NCBI RefSeq assembly: GCF_900091605.1
Contig: NZ_FMCQ01000008.1
Span: 248,001 to 312,000 of the forward strand
DNA from: Micromonospora tulbaghiae
GTDB lineage: Bacteria > Actinomycetota > Actinomycetes > Mycobacteriales > Micromonosporaceae
Length of the DNA: 64,000 nucleotides
Reading direction: 5' to 3'
Below, in pieces: positions 53,587 to 62,735 of the stretch. The notes beneath the pieces are model-generated. The model did not search any database. It was not told the DNA's origin and worked only from the letters and a program-made list of their open reading frames with translations. How positions within the stretch are numbered: the first letter of the stretch is position 1; each line of letters starts with the position of its first letter. The position numbers were made by a program, and so were the translations under genes.

Positions 53587-54587
53587 CGCACCCTCACCCT
53601 CGGGTCGATCACGCTGTAGGAGAGGTCGACCAGGAGATTCACCAGCACGTACACCACCGCAATGATCATGATGAAGCCCATCAGCACCGGGTAGTCGCGC
53701 TGGCTGATCGACTCGGCGACGAACGCGCCGATGCCGCTGAACGCGAACACGGTCTCGGTGAGCACCGCGCCGGAGAGCAGGAGACCGGTCTGGAGACCGA
53801 TCGAGGTGGCCACCGGCAGCATGGCGTTGCGCAGCACGTGCCGGCGGCGGACGGTCCGCTCGGTCAGGCCCTTGGCCTCGGCGGTCCGGACGAAGTCCTC
53901 GTTGAGCACCTCCAGCACGCTGGCCCGGGTGATCCGGACGATGATCGCGAGCGGGATGCTGGCGAGCGCGACGCCCGGCAGCACGAGGTGCCACAGCGCG
54001 TCGGCGGCGGCGTCCCACTCGCGGGTCATGAGCCCGTCGAGGACGAAGAAGTTGGTGACCCGGGTCGCCCCGATGGTCGGGTCCTGCCGGCCGCTGGAGG
54101 GGAACCAGCCCAGGTTCTCCGCGAAGATCGCCTTGAGCACGTACGCCAGGAAGAAGACCGGGATGCAGATGCCGATGAGCGATCCGCCGACCGAGGCGTG
54201 GTCGAGGAACCGGCCCCGGCGGCGGGCGGCCAGGTAGCCGAGCGGGATGCCGATGCCGACCGCGAGGATCATGGCCATGACGGTCAGCTCGACGGTGCCG
54301 GGGAACCGCTCCACGAACTCCGTGGTGACGGCCCGCTTCGTACCGGTCGAGGTGCCCAGGTCGAGCCGGATCATCCGCCGCAGGAAGCGGGCGTACTGGA
54401 CCAGGATCGGCTCGTCGAGGCCGAGGTTGCGCCGGATGGCGGCGCGCGTCTCGGGCGTGCCCCGTTCACCGAGGATCGCGGTCTCGGGCCCGCCCGGAAG
54501 TCGGTGGAGCCAGATGAACAGCAGGACGGAGAGCCCGAACAGCGTGGGTATCAGCTGTAGCAGGCGTCTGATGATGAACCGGAACAC
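53583..54587 (-). CDS. Peptide ABC transporter permease (DppB/OppB type)
   Basis: 334 residues, six membrane helices. The N-terminus FIIRRLLQLIPTLFGLSVLLFIWLHRLPGG is typical of DppB. The EAA-like loop is VRTAEAKGLTERTVRRRHVLRNAMLP, contacting the ATPases. The final helix is AVVYVLVNLLVDLSYSVIDPRVRVR. It lies 78 bases after the binding-protein gene, with a hairpin between, and overlaps the next permease. Confidence 0.92.
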   Translation of the reverse strand: MFRFIIRRLLQLIPTLFGLSVLLFIWLHRLPGGPETAILGERGTPETRAAIRRNLGLDEPILVQYARFLRRMIRLDLGTSTGTKRAVTTEFVERFPGTVELTVMAMILAVGIGIPLGYLAARRRGRFLDHASVGGSLIGICIPVFFLAYVLKAIFAENLGWFPSSGRQDPTIGATRVTNFFVLDGLMTREWDAAADALWHLVLPGVALASIPLAIIVRITRASVLEVLNEDFVRTAEAKGLTERTVRRRHVLRNAMLPVATSIGLQTGLLLSGAVLTETVFAFSGIGAFVAESISQRDYPVLMGFIMIIAVVYVLVNLLVDLSYSVIDPRVRVR

Positions 54588-54615
54588 GGGCGCCTCGGAG
54601 GGTGTGCGGAGGGGT

Positions 54616-54649
54616 GCGGGCGGGCGCTGTGGTCACAGCGCCCGCCCGC
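54616..54649 (-). terminator. Intra-operon hairpin after binding-protein gene
   Basis: A perfect 16-bp stem (54616-54631 with 54634-54649) with a two-base loop, between the substrate-binding protein gene and the permeases. Such hairpins commonly raise binding-protein mRNA relative to membrane genes by partial termination or 3' protection. Confidence 0.75.
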
Positions 54650-54665
54650 GTACGGTGCCTTCAGA

Positions 54666-56327
54666 TCACTTGAACTCTGCGGTCGCGTACCGCTCGTCGG
54701 TGAGCGGGCTCGCCTTGACCCCGGTCACGTCCTTGCCGAACACGATCGCCGGCGGGGAGTGCGAGATCGGCACACCCGGCAGGAAGTCCATGATCGTCTT
54801 GTTCAGCGCCTTGTACTTCTCCGTCCGGGCCGCCACGTCGGCGGTGGTGTCGGCGTCCTTGAACTGCGCGAAGAGCGCGGGGTTGTTGAAGCCCCACTCG
54901 TCCTTCTGGCGGTCGAAGAAGGTGCCGATGAAGTTGTACGCGTCGCCGTAGTCACCGGTCCAGCCGAGGAAGTGCAGGTCGTGCTTGTTGCCGGAGGTGG
55001 TGGCGTTGAGGTAGTCCGGGCTCCACTTCAGCGGGATGGCCTGGACGTTGATGCCGACCGCCTTGAGGTCCGCCGAGAGCAGCTCGAAGATGTCCTTCGG
55101 GTTCGGCATGTACGGCCGGGTGACCTCGGTCGGGTAGTGGAACTTCAGCGTCAGGTTCGACGCGCCCGCCTCGGCCAGCAGCTGCTTGGCCTTCTCCGGG
55201 TTGTAGTCGTACTTGGTGACGTCGCCGTTCCAGCCCTCGACGGTGTCCGGGAAGAAGTTCATCGCGACCTTGGCGCCCGGGGGCAGCTTCGAGTCGACCA
55301 GGGCCTGCCGGTTCAGCGCGTGCGCGATGGCCTGCCGGACCTTCAGGTCGGCCAGCTTCGGGTTCCCCTTCTGGTTGATCGCCAGGTAGAGGATGTTGAA
55401 GGCGGGCCGGGTGAGGACGTTGAAGCCCTCCTTCTTCAGCGGCTCCACGTCCGCCGGGCCGACCAGGTCGTAGCCCTGGATGTCACCCGAGCGGAGCGCC
55501 TGCTTGCGGGCGTTCTCGTCCGAGATCGTCTTGAAGATGATGGTCTTCAGCTTGGCCTTGTCGCCGTAGTAGTCGTCGTTGCGCTCGATGGTGAGCGACT
55601 TGTTCGCGATGTCCCACGCCTTGAACTTGAACGGGCCGGTGCCGGTCGGGTGCTCCATCGCGTACGCCGGGTACTTGATGTCCTCGGCGGTGCCGGTCAC
55701 GTTGCTCGCGTCGTACTGCTCCATCGCCTTGGGGCTCTGGATCGAGAACGACGGCAGCATCAGCGCGGCCGGGATCTTGCTGGAGACCCGGGTGAACGCG
55801 AGGTCCACAGTGGTGGCGTCCTTGGCGGTGCAGGACTTGAAGAGGCTCGGCCCCAGCTCCGGGTCCTCGTTCTTGGCGAACCCGCCCATGACGTCCTGCC
55901 AGTAGGCGGTCACGTCCGGGCTCTGCATGAGGCCCTTGGCGTTGTACCAGCGGTCGAAGTTGGCGCAGACGGCTTCGGCGTTGAAGTCGGTGCCGTCGTG
56001 GAACTTGACTCCCGAGCGGAGCTTGAACGTCCAGGTGGTGCCCGCCGCGTCCGGCGTCCAGGACTCGGCGAGGCCCGGCGTCACCTTGGTGCCGCCCTCC
56101 TCCGGACGGACCAGGGTCTCGAAGACCTGGCGCGCCACGCGCAGCGACTCACCGTCGCTGGCGAAGCTGGGGTCGAGCACCTTCGGGTCTCCGGCGACGC
56201 CGAAGACGAGGGTGTCCTTCTTGCTATCTCCGGAGCCACTCTCACGGTCGCTCTCGGCGCAGCCTGCAACCGCGAGGGCCGCGACCGCGACGGCCGCGAT
56301 TGCGACCTTCGGCCTGGATGCACGCAT
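54666..56327 (-). CDS. Peptide-binding lipoprotein (solute-binding protein family 5)
   Basis: 553 residues. Lipoprotein signal KVAIAAVAVAALAVAGC (Cys near residue 22). The mature protein has the family 5 pattern: VLDPSFASDGESLRVARQVFETLVR, SWTPDAAGTTWTFKLRSGVKFHDGTDFNAEAVCANFDRW, and later KVRQAIAHALNRQALVDSKL. It captures peptides or similar solutes for the permeases. ATG 56327 has GAGGTG upstream. First gene of the operon. Confidence 0.92.
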   Translation of the reverse strand: MRASRPKVAIAAVAVAALAVAGCAESDRESGSGDSKKDTLVFGVAGDPKVLDPSFASDGESLRVARQVFETLVRPEEGGTKVTPGLAESWTPDAAGTTWTFKLRSGVKFHDGTDFNAEAVCANFDRWYNAKGLMQSPDVTAYWQDVMGGFAKNEDPELGPSLFKSCTAKDATTVDLAFTRVSSKIPAALMLPSFSIQSPKAMEQYDASNVTGTAEDIKYPAYAMEHPTGTGPFKFKAWDIANKSLTIERNDDYYGDKAKLKTIIFKTISDENARKQALRSGDIQGYDLVGPADVEPLKKEGFNVLTRPAFNILYLAINQKGNPKLADLKVRQAIAHALNRQALVDSKLPPGAKVAMNFFPDTVEGWNGDVTKYDYNPEKAKQLLAEAGASNLTLKFHYPTEVTRPYMPNPKDIFELLSADLKAVGINVQAIPLKWSPDYLNATTSGNKHDLHFLGWTGDYGDAYNFIGTFFDRQKDEWGFNNPALFAQFKDADTTADVAARTEKYKALNKTIMDFLPGVPISHSPPAIVFGKDVTGVKASPLTDERYATAEFK

Positions 56328-56649
56328 GGTGCTTTCACCTCGTCCTTGGGGGTACGGACAACGTGGTGACAGGGTCACCGATGTGCGCAGACCTTAGCCC
56401 TCGGGCGGACGGCCCGGAAACCGGCGGGGGGTGGGTTGGTATCGAATCGTGTCTGTTCCGCAACGAGGCATACGAATCGAAGGATAATCCCTTGCATCGC
56501 CGAACTTTCGTCGGTTTGAAGGGCGAATTTATTACGTCGATCCGGTCCCGGACGCACGTTCCTGTTAGATCGACGGGCGTCCGGTCCGGCCCGGAGACAC
56601 GTCCGGCGGGCACCCCGGAGGGCACCCGCCGGAGGCGGCACGACTGGAT
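56328..56649. other. Upstream region of peptide-transporter operon
   Basis: About 320 bases, no gene supported. The middle (56500-56545) is AT-rich for this genome and probably carries promoter elements. A recR terminator hairpin lies at its right end. Confidence 0.55.
56602..56633 (-). terminator. Terminator hairpin after recR
   Basis: A 9-bp stem, TCCGGCGGG (56602-56610) with 56625-56633, 17 bases beyond the recR stop. Confidence 0.65.
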
Positions 56650-57243
56650 TCAGACGGCCCGTCGGCCCTCGAAGGCCCGGCCCAGCGTGATCTCGTCGGC
56701 GTACTCCAGGTCGCCGCCGACCGGCAGTCCACTCGCGAGTCGGGTCACGGCGATCCCCATCGGCTTGACCATCAGCGCCAGGTAGGTGGCTGTCGCCTCG
56801 CCCTCGGTGTTCGGGTCGGTGGCGAGGATCAGCTCACGGACCTCGCCGCCGCCGAGGCGGGTCATCAGCTCACGGATCCGCAGGTTGTCCGGGCCGATGC
56901 CCTCCAGCGGATTGATCGCGCCGCCGAGCACGTGGTAGCGCCCGCGGAACTCGCCGGTCCGCTCGATCGCCACCACGTCCTTCGGCTCCTCGACCACGCA
57001 GAGCACCTCGTCGGTACGCCGTGGGTCGCGGCAGATCCGGCACTGCTCCGACTCGGCCACGTTGTAGCAGGTCGTGCAGAACCGCACCAGGTCCTTGACC
57101 TTGCGCAGCGCGCCGGCCAGCCGGTTGACGTCGGCCGGATCCGCCGACAGCACGTGGAACGCGATCCGCTGGGCACTCTTCGGGCCCACGCCCGGCAACC
57201 GGCCCAGCTCGTCGATCAGATCCTGGATGGCACCCTCGTACAT
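56650..57243 (-). CDS. recR: Recombination mediator protein RecR
   Basis: 197 residues. Helix-hairpin-helix ELGRLPGVGPKSAQRIAFH, a C4 zinc site (Cys56, Cys59, Cys68, Cys71), then a Toprim domain (VLCVVEEPKDVVAIERTGEFRGRYHVLGG, with LATDPNTEGEATA). RecR works with RecO/RecF in loading RecA at gaps. Normal length. It lies eight bases after the ybaB gene, in the conserved dnaX-ybaB-recR cluster. Confidence 0.95.
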   Translation of the reverse strand: MYEGAIQDLIDELGRLPGVGPKSAQRIAFHVLSADPADVNRLAGALRKVKDLVRFCTTCYNVAESEQCRICRDPRRTDEVLCVVEEPKDVVAIERTGEFRGRYHVLGGAINPLEGIGPDNLRIRELMTRLGGGEVRELILATDPNTEGEATATYLALMVKPMGIAVTRLASGLPVGGDLEYADEITLGRAFEGRRAV

Positions 57244-57251
57244 CTGCCGGC

Positions 57252-57584
57252 TCAGAACCCGGGCAGGCCGAGGCCGCCCATGCCGCCCGCCAGCGGGCCC
57301 ATCTTCTTCTCGGTCAGCTCGCGGGCCGCCTCGGCGGCGTTGTGCACGGCCGCGACGACCAGGTCCTCGAGCGTCTCGACGTCCTCCGGGTCGACCGCCT
57401 TCGGGTCGATCTTGATCGCCTTCAGCTCACCGGTGCCGGCGACGGTCGCGGTGACCAGGCCACCGCCGGCGGTGCCGGTCAGCTCCGCCTCGGCCAGCTC
57501 GGCCTGGGCCTTGGCGATCTGCTGCTGCATCTTCTGCGCCTGCTTCAGCATCTGCTGCATGTTCGGCTGTCCACCTGGGCGCAC
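57252..57584 (-). CDS. YbaB/EbfC nucleoid-associated protein
   Basis: 110 residues: MQQMLKQAQKMQQQIAKAQAEL helix, then strands TGTAGGGLVTATVAGTGELKAIKIDPKAVDPEDVETLEDLVVAAVHNA. This DNA-binding dimer usually lies between dnaX and recR, as here. GTG 57584 is preceded by AAGGAG at six bases, a strong ribosome site, so the GTG start is preferred to the internal ATGs. Confidence 0.93.
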   Translation of the reverse strand: MRPGGQPNMQQMLKQAQKMQQQIAKAQAELAEAELTGTAGGGLVTATVAGTGELKAIKIDPKAVDPEDVETLEDLVVAAVHNAAEAARELTEKKMGPLAGGMGGLGLPGF

Positions 57585-57668
57585 GGACCGCTCCTTCTTC
57601 CACTCGTCTGCTCGGCCGCGACCAGCCTAGTCGGGCCACGGCACCGCTGAATCGCGGTCGGCGCGCGC

Positions 57669-60560
57669 TCAGCGCGCGTCCACCTCGTCGATCTTCTCCG
57701 CCCCGAACGTCTCACGCAGCAGCTGCACCGCCTGCTCCTCGCTCGACTGCCGGGCGGTCCGCTCGTCGATCACGTCGTCCAGCGGTTCGTCACCCGGATC
57801 GAAACCCTCGTAGGCAGGCGCCGCCGCCGGCGCGCCCCCGCCCCGCACCGGGCCGTCGAAGTCCGGGTCGTAGGGCGGCTCGCCCGCCCACTCGGCATCG
57901 GCCGTCTTCCGCGCCGGCTGCGCCGCGCGCGGCCCCTTGCCCGGACCACCGCCCGCAGCGGCCGCCGCCGCAGCCGCACGCGCCGCCGCGATCGCGCTGT
58001 TCTTCGCCCCCGCCGGCCGCGCCCCACCGGCAGGCGCCGCCGCAGGTGCAGCAGGCTTGGGTACGACGACAGGCGCGGTAGCGGTCGCCGTGCCCCCGCC
58101 CGGACGGGCCGCCGCCGGCCAGCCCTCCCCGTCGCCGGTGCTCGCCGCCGAGGCGGTGCTGGTCGCCGAGGCCGTGCCGGTGGCCGCGCCACCGGGTCGG
58201 GCCGGCTCCGGCCAGTCCTCCTCGCCGGCCTGGTCGACAGCAGCGGTCGCCGCCGGCCGGTGCGAGGCCTCGGCCGAACCCGCGCCGGCCCGGCCCGGCG
58301 GTCCCCCGGCCTGGCTTCTCGCACCTTGACTGCCGGTGGCCGGGCTGCCCGTGGCTCCTCTGCCCGTGGTGCCGTCCGAGCCGGAGGTGTCCTGTCCATA
58401 CCCGGCGTCCGCCGCGCCCGCGTTCGGGCGGACACGCCCCGCATCGGCGTCCGGACGGCCCTGAGCGGTACCTGCCGCCCCGGCATCCGGGCGACCGGAC
58501 ACGGCGTCGGACGCCGGACCAGGCGGGGCGGTCACCGGGCGGGCCGGAGCGCTGTCGGACGCGTTGCGGCCCGGTGCGGCGTCGGCCTGCGCGCGGCTCG
58601 CCCCGGACGGGCGGGACGGGCCGCCGAGTGAGGCCGCGCCGCGCTCGCCCGCCACCTCGCAGCGGATCTGCCAGCGACCGCCCAGCTCCTCGTAGAGCGC
58701 GTCGGTCAGCACGGCGGCGTGATCGGCCATCATCTTCGCCAGCACCGTCGACTTCACGGTCAGCACGAGCGTGTCGCCGTCCAGGTCGCGTACCACCGCG
58801 TCACGCATCAGCGCGGCGATCCGCTTGTTGCTGCGGTTCACCTTGCCGACCACCTCGGGCCAGACCCGGCGCACCGCGACCGCGTCGAGCGCGCCTGGAT
58901 TGCCCGCTCCGGGGCGGGGCGGCTCGGGCGTGGCCGGATCCGGCATCACCGCGGACGGCGGTACCGGGCGTCGGGCAGCAGCCTGACCGGAAGTCGCCGA
59001 GCCGGCGGCGGCCGACGCGGGGAACCCGGCGTCCGTGTCGGGGTGGACCTCGGCAGCCGCTGTCGCTTCGGTCGCCGCCAGGGCGAGACCCGGGCCCGAC
59101 TCGGCGGCGGACGGGCCGGAGTCGGCAGCCGCACCAGCCGGGGCGGGACGGGTGCCGGTAGCCCCGACGGCAGAGCCGGGGCGGGAACCAGGGGCGGCGT
59201 TCCGGGCACCCGCCGCAGCGGCGGCAGCGGCACGTGCGGCGGCGGCACCGGCCGGGGCACCGGCAGCCGCCGGCGTGCCGGCGGAATCCGGGTGGACCGC
59301 GGCGGCAGCCGCGCCCGGGGCGGGAGCCGCCGGGCGTACCCCCTGGTTCTGAGTGGGATGCGCGGAGTCGGCGGCGGCCGGCGGCAGCTCGGCGCCCCCG
59401 AGCGTCAGCCGGCGCTCCATCCGCTCCAGGCGCTGAAGCAGGCCGGCCGAGGAGTCGTCCGCGCCGGGCAGGAGCATGCGCGCGCAGATCAGCTCCAGCA
59501 GCAGCCGGGGCGCGGTGGTGCCGCGCATCTCGACCAGGCCGTTGTGCACGATGTCGGCGCAGCGGGACAGCGTGGCCGGGCCGAGGCGGTGGGCCTGGGC
59601 GGCCATCCGCTCGATCTGGTCGGCCGGGCCGTCGATGAGGCCCCTGGCGGCGGCATCGGGCACCTGCTGCAGGACGATCAGGTCGCGGAGACGTTCCAAC
59701 AGGTCGGAGGCGAAGCGGCGCGAGTCGTGCCCGGCCTCGGCGACCCGGTCGACGGTGGCGTACGCGGCGGCGCCGTCACCGGCGGCGAGCGCGTCGCACA
59801 TCTCGTCGATCAGCGCGGCGTCGGTGACACCGAGCAGCGCGGCGGCCCGGGCGTAGTCGACGCCCTCCGGGCCGGCGCCCGCGATGAGCTGGTCGAGCAC
59901 GGAGAGGCTGTCGCGCATGCTGCCCCCGCCGGCGCGCACCACCAGCGGGAAGACCGCCGGCTCGACCTTGACGCCTTCTGCCTCGCAGAGCTGCTCGAGG
60001 TAGGGGCGGACCACCTTCGGCGGGAACAGCCGGAACGGGTAGTGGTGGGTCCGCGACTTGATCGTGCCGAGGACCTTCTCCGGTTCGGTGGTGGCGAAGA
60101 TGAACTTGACGTACTCCGGGGGCTCCTCGACCAGCTTGAGCAGGGCGTTGAAGCCGGCCGACGAGACCATGTGCGCCTCGTCGATGATGTAGATCTTGAA
60201 GCGGCTGCGGGCCGGGGCGAAGAACGCCTTCTCGCGCAGCTCACGGGCGTCGTCGACACCACCGTGGCTGGCCGCGTCGATCTCGATGACGTCGATCGAG
60301 CCGCCGCCGTCGGGAGCCAGCCCGCGACACGAGTCACACTGCCCGCACGGCTCGGGGGTGGGGCCCTGTTCGCAGTTGAGGGAGCGGGCCAGGATCCGGG
60401 CGCTGGAGGTCTTGCCGCAGCCCCGCGGACCGGAGAAGAGGTAGGCGTGGTTCAGCCGCCCGCTGCGCAGCGCCTGCGACAGCGGCTCGGTGACCTGCTC
60501 CTGGCCGATCATCTCGGCGAACGTCCGCGGCCGGTACTTGCGGTAAAGGGCCAGTGCCAC
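57669..60560 (-). CDS. dnaX: DNA polymerase III subunit gamma/tau
   Basis: 963 residues; clamp-loader motor. It starts VALALYRKYRPRTFAEMIGQ. Walker A GPRGCGKT (44-51), zinc Cys at 63, 72, 75 and 78, Walker B with DEAH near 127-130 and the SRC-like segment KSRTHHYPFRLFPP. Domain III ends near residue 380. A very long Ala/Pro/Gly-rich linker (about 395-560 and 690-930) surrounds a folded tau segment (about 580-670: DAVAVRRVWPEVVGKVNRSNKRIAAL). GTG 60560 is chosen for AGGAGG eight bases upstream and the conserved N-terminus. Confidence 0.95.
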   Translation of the reverse strand: MALALYRKYRPRTFAEMIGQEQVTEPLSQALRSGRLNHAYLFSGPRGCGKTSSARILARSLNCEQGPTPEPCGQCDSCRGLAPDGGGSIDVIEIDAASHGGVDDARELREKAFFAPARSRFKIYIIDEAHMVSSAGFNALLKLVEEPPEYVKFIFATTEPEKVLGTIKSRTHHYPFRLFPPKVVRPYLEQLCEAEGVKVEPAVFPLVVRAGGGSMRDSLSVLDQLIAGAGPEGVDYARAAALLGVTDAALIDEMCDALAAGDGAAAYATVDRVAEAGHDSRRFASDLLERLRDLIVLQQVPDAAARGLIDGPADQIERMAAQAHRLGPATLSRCADIVHNGLVEMRGTTAPRLLLELICARMLLPGADDSSAGLLQRLERMERRLTLGGAELPPAAADSAHPTQNQGVRPAAPAPGAAAAAVHPDSAGTPAAAGAPAGAAAARAAAAAAAGARNAAPGSRPGSAVGATGTRPAPAGAAADSGPSAAESGPGLALAATEATAAAEVHPDTDAGFPASAAAGSATSGQAAARRPVPPSAVMPDPATPEPPRPGAGNPGALDAVAVRRVWPEVVGKVNRSNKRIAALMRDAVVRDLDGDTLVLTVKSTVLAKMMADHAAVLTDALYEELGGRWQIRCEVAGERGAASLGGPSRPSGASRAQADAAPGRNASDSAPARPVTAPPGPASDAVSGRPDAGAAGTAQGRPDADAGRVRPNAGAADAGYGQDTSGSDGTTGRGATGSPATGSQGARSQAGGPPGRAGAGSAEASHRPAATAAVDQAGEEDWPEPARPGGAATGTASATSTASAASTGDGEGWPAAARPGGGTATATAPVVVPKPAAPAAAPAGGARPAGAKNSAIAAARAAAAAAAAGGGPGKGPRAAQPARKTADAEWAGEPPYDPDFDGPVRGGGAPAAAPAYEGFDPGDEPLDDVIDERTARQSSEEQAVQLLRETFGAEKIDEVDAR

Positions 60561-60670
60561 CCGTCCCGCCTCCTCTCGACCGAGCCATTCTGCGCCGGTC
60601 GGCCCCGGGTGACCACCCACCACCCCGTGACCCGACCCGCAGCGACGTTACCCGGCCCGGGAGACAGAAA

Positions 60671-60757
60671 GGCCTCCCGTGCACCCGGCAGAGCTCGCTT
60701 ATCCTTGCTGCCTTCCGGCCCTGGGGAGGTTCACGAGGTACCGCCGCACGGGAGGTG
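60671..60757 (-). ncRNA. ffs: Signal recognition particle RNA, small (4.5S) type
   Basis: The minus strand contains the invariant apical motif CAGGGCCGGAAGGCAGCA with the GGAA tetraloop. The ends pair over ten bases (60673-60682 with 60746-60755). It lies 110 bases upstream of dnaX, a common position for ffs in actinobacteria. Exact ends are uncertain by a few bases. Confidence 0.92.
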
Positions 60758-60825
60758 ACGCCAAGCCTACCCGAAGGGTTGTGGATCTTCCGGGAGGGTG
60801 GGGTGGCCCGCCGTCGGGAGACCTG

Positions 60826-60831
60826 TATCCT
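60826..60831 (+). promoter_or_regulatory. Putative -10 box (TATCCT) for tRNA-Ser
   Basis: TATCCT ends eight bases before the first base of the tRNA, so transcription could start at or very near its mature 5' end. Confidence 0.45.
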
Positions 60832-60838
60832 GGCTCGC

Positions 60839-60923
60839 GGAGGATTCGCCTAGAGGCCTAGGGCGCACGCTTGGAAAGCGTGTTGGGTTTACACCCTCAC
60901 GAGTTCGAATCTCGTATCCTCCG
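60839..60923 (+). tRNA. tRNA-Ser (anticodon GGA)
   Basis: 85 bases. Acceptor GGAGGAT pairs with ATCCTCC; anticodon stem CACGC/GCGTG with loop TTGGAAA, anticodon GGA (reads TCC/TCT); long class II variable arm; T-arm ACGAG-TTCGAAT-CTCGT; discriminator G. CCA is not encoded. It lies divergently from SRP RNA and dnaX. No att-type duplicate of it is visible. Confidence 0.97.
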
Positions 60924-60986
60924 CTCGCAGACGACAGGGTCGGTTCCCGCACGGGACCGGCCCTGAGTCGTACTGCGCGGCGAGAC

Positions 60987-62207
60987 TCACCGGCCGCTCA
61001 ACTGGTCCCGCCGCCGCCTCAAATAGGCCGTCTCCGCGCTGTTCCCGGCCAGCTCGATCGCCCGTTCGTACGCCTCACGCGCCTCCCCACCCCGCCCCAT
61101 CCGGCGCAACAACTCGGCGCGCGTCGCGTGGTACGCGTGATAGCCGTCCAGCGGCAACCCGTCCACCTCGGCGAGCGCGACCTGCGGCCCGTCGAGTTCG
61201 GCGACCGCCACGGCCCGGTTGAGCCGCACGATCGGCGACGGGTCGACGCGTACCAAATGGTCGTAGAGCGCGGCGACCTGCGCCCAGTCGGTGTCCCGCG
61301 CGTCGCGGGCGTCGGTGTGGACGGCGTTGACCGCGGCGAGGATCTGGTAGCGGCCCGGCGGCCGGCCGGCGGCGATGCACGCGCGGACCAGGGCGTGCCC
61401 CTCGGCGATGAGCTGGCGGTTCCAGGCGCCGCGGTCCTGCTCGGCGAGGACGACGAGTTCGCCCGTCGCGGACACCCGGGCGGGCCGGCGGGCCTCGGTG
61501 AGCAGCATCAGCGCCAGGAGACCGGTGGCCTCGTGGTCGTCGGGCAGCAGCGTACGGACCAGCCGGGTGAGCCGGATCGCCTCGGCGGTCAGGTCCGCAC
61601 GCACCGCCTCCTTGCCGGGATCGGACGCGAGGTAGCCCTCATTGAAGATCAGGTACAGGACGGCGAGCACGCCGCTGACCCGGGCCGGCAGGTCGTCGCG
61701 GGACGGCACCCGGTACGGGATCCCGGCCGCCTTGATCTTCGTCTTGGCCCGCGTGATCCGCCTGCTCATAGCGGCTTCCTGGACGAGGTACGCCCGCGCG
61801 ATCTCCGGCACCGTGAGCCCGCCGACCAGGCGCAGCGTCAACGCCACCCGCGCCTCCATGGCCAGCGCCGGGTGGCAGCAGGTGAAGATCAGGCGGAGCC
61901 GGTCGTCGTCGATGACACCGAGCGGTTCCGGGACGTCGGCCAGCATCAGCGCCTCCCGGTGCTTGTCCTCCCGCCGGCTCTCGCGCCGGATCCGGTCGAC
62001 GGCCCGCCGGTACGCGGTGGTGGTGAGCCACGCGCCGGGGTTCGGCGGTACGCCGTCGGCCGACCACCGCTCGACGGCGGCGGCGAACGCCTCGGCTGCC
62101 ATCTCCTCGGCGACGTCGAGGTCGCCGATGCGCCGGGCGAGCGTGGCGACCACCCGGGCCCACTCCTCACGGTGGACCCGGGTGAGCACCTCGCCGACGT
62201 CGGTCAC
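60987..62207 (-). CDS. ECF-type RNA polymerase sigma factor (ECF42-like)
   Basis: 406 residues. Sigma region 2 (LARRIGDLDVAEEMAAEAFAAAVERW, ... WLTTTAYRRAVDRIRRESRRED) and region 4 (LTLRLVGGLTVPEIARAYLVQEAAMSRRITRAKTKIK) are followed by a long TPR-like C-terminal extension (about 190-406, DUF6596 region: LYLIFNEGYLASDP, IYDHLVR-type repeats, RAIELAGNSAETAYLRRR). This layout plus an adjacent YCII/DGPF gene defines the ECF42 group, which lacks a classical anti-sigma factor. GTG 62207 overlaps the YCII stop (GTGA). Confidence 0.9.
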   Translation of the reverse strand: MTDVGEVLTRVHREEWARVVATLARRIGDLDVAEEMAAEAFAAAVERWSADGVPPNPGAWLTTTAYRRAVDRIRRESRREDKHREALMLADVPEPLGVIDDDRLRLIFTCCHPALAMEARVALTLRLVGGLTVPEIARAYLVQEAAMSRRITRAKTKIKAAGIPYRVPSRDDLPARVSGVLAVLYLIFNEGYLASDPGKEAVRADLTAEAIRLTRLVRTLLPDDHEATGLLALMLLTEARRPARVSATGELVVLAEQDRGAWNRQLIAEGHALVRACIAAGRPPGRYQILAAVNAVHTDARDARDTDWAQVAALYDHLVRVDPSPIVRLNRAVAVAELDGPQVALAEVDGLPLDGYHAYHATRAELLRRMGRGGEAREAYERAIELAGNSAETAYLRRRRDQLSGR

Positions 62208-62536
62208 GCGCCCAGGAACGGCCGCAACTCGACCCGCCTGTTGCACCGCTGCGACGCCAGCGCGGCGAGCGGGAGCGCCACGTCGAAGTCCGGCGCGTCG
62301 ATGATCCAGAACCCGCCGACGTACTCCTTCGTCTCCAGGTAGGGCCCGTCGGTGAGCACCGGGCCACCGTCCCGCGCGTCCACGACGGTGGCCGTCTCCG
62401 GCGCCGCGAGGCCACCGGCGAAGACCCAGTGGCCGTCGGCTCGCAGCCGCTCGTTGAACTCACCGATCGCGGCCATCTCCGCGTCGGTGGCCGATCCGGT
62501 CGTGTCGTCGAGTACGGAGATCAGGTACTGCGCCAT
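62204..62536 (-). CDS. YCII/DGPF-domain protein
   Basis: 110 residues: QYLISVLDDTTGSATDAEMAAIGEFNERLRADGHWVFAGGL, followed by GPYLETKEYVGGFWIIDAPDFDVALPLAA. This is the YCII-related (DGPF) fold, always seen beside ECF42-type sigma factors. Its activity is not defined; a sensing or small-molecule role is assumed. ATG 62536 is preceded by AGAGGAACCG. Translationally coupled to the sigma gene. Confidence 0.9.
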   Translation of the reverse strand: MAQYLISVLDDTTGSATDAEMAAIGEFNERLRADGHWVFAGGLAAPETATVVDARDGGPVLTDGPYLETKEYVGGFWIIDAPDFDVALPLAALASQRCNRRVELRPFLGA

Positions 62537-62723
62537 CGGTTCCTCTTTCACTCTGGTCGGCCGCCGCCCGGGCTGCCGTCACCCCGGCTACGAACGCCGC
62601 CACCCCGATCCGACAGCCTCCGACGAGGTCGATCACCCAATTCTCGTACGTGGCACGTCAAAGCTCTCGTCCTAGTCATGGCCGGTTATGCGTTGCATGT
62701 ATAACCGACAGTCACTGAGCAGG

Positions 62724-62729
62724 TTGAAT
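62724..62729 (+). promoter_or_regulatory. Putative -10 box (TTGAAT) for XRE gene
   Basis: TTGAAT followed by six bases and GTG 62736, the same spacing as the other leaderless starts. Confidence 0.4.
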
Positions 62730-62735
62730 AAGTGA

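Noticed and set aside
57669..60560. Programmed frameshift in dnaX as in E. coli
   Set aside because: No A-rich slippery sequence is visible in this GC-rich gene; a single long product is assumed.
60671..60757. SRP RNA on the plus strand
   Set aside because: The conserved GGAA-containing motif reads correctly only on the minus strand.
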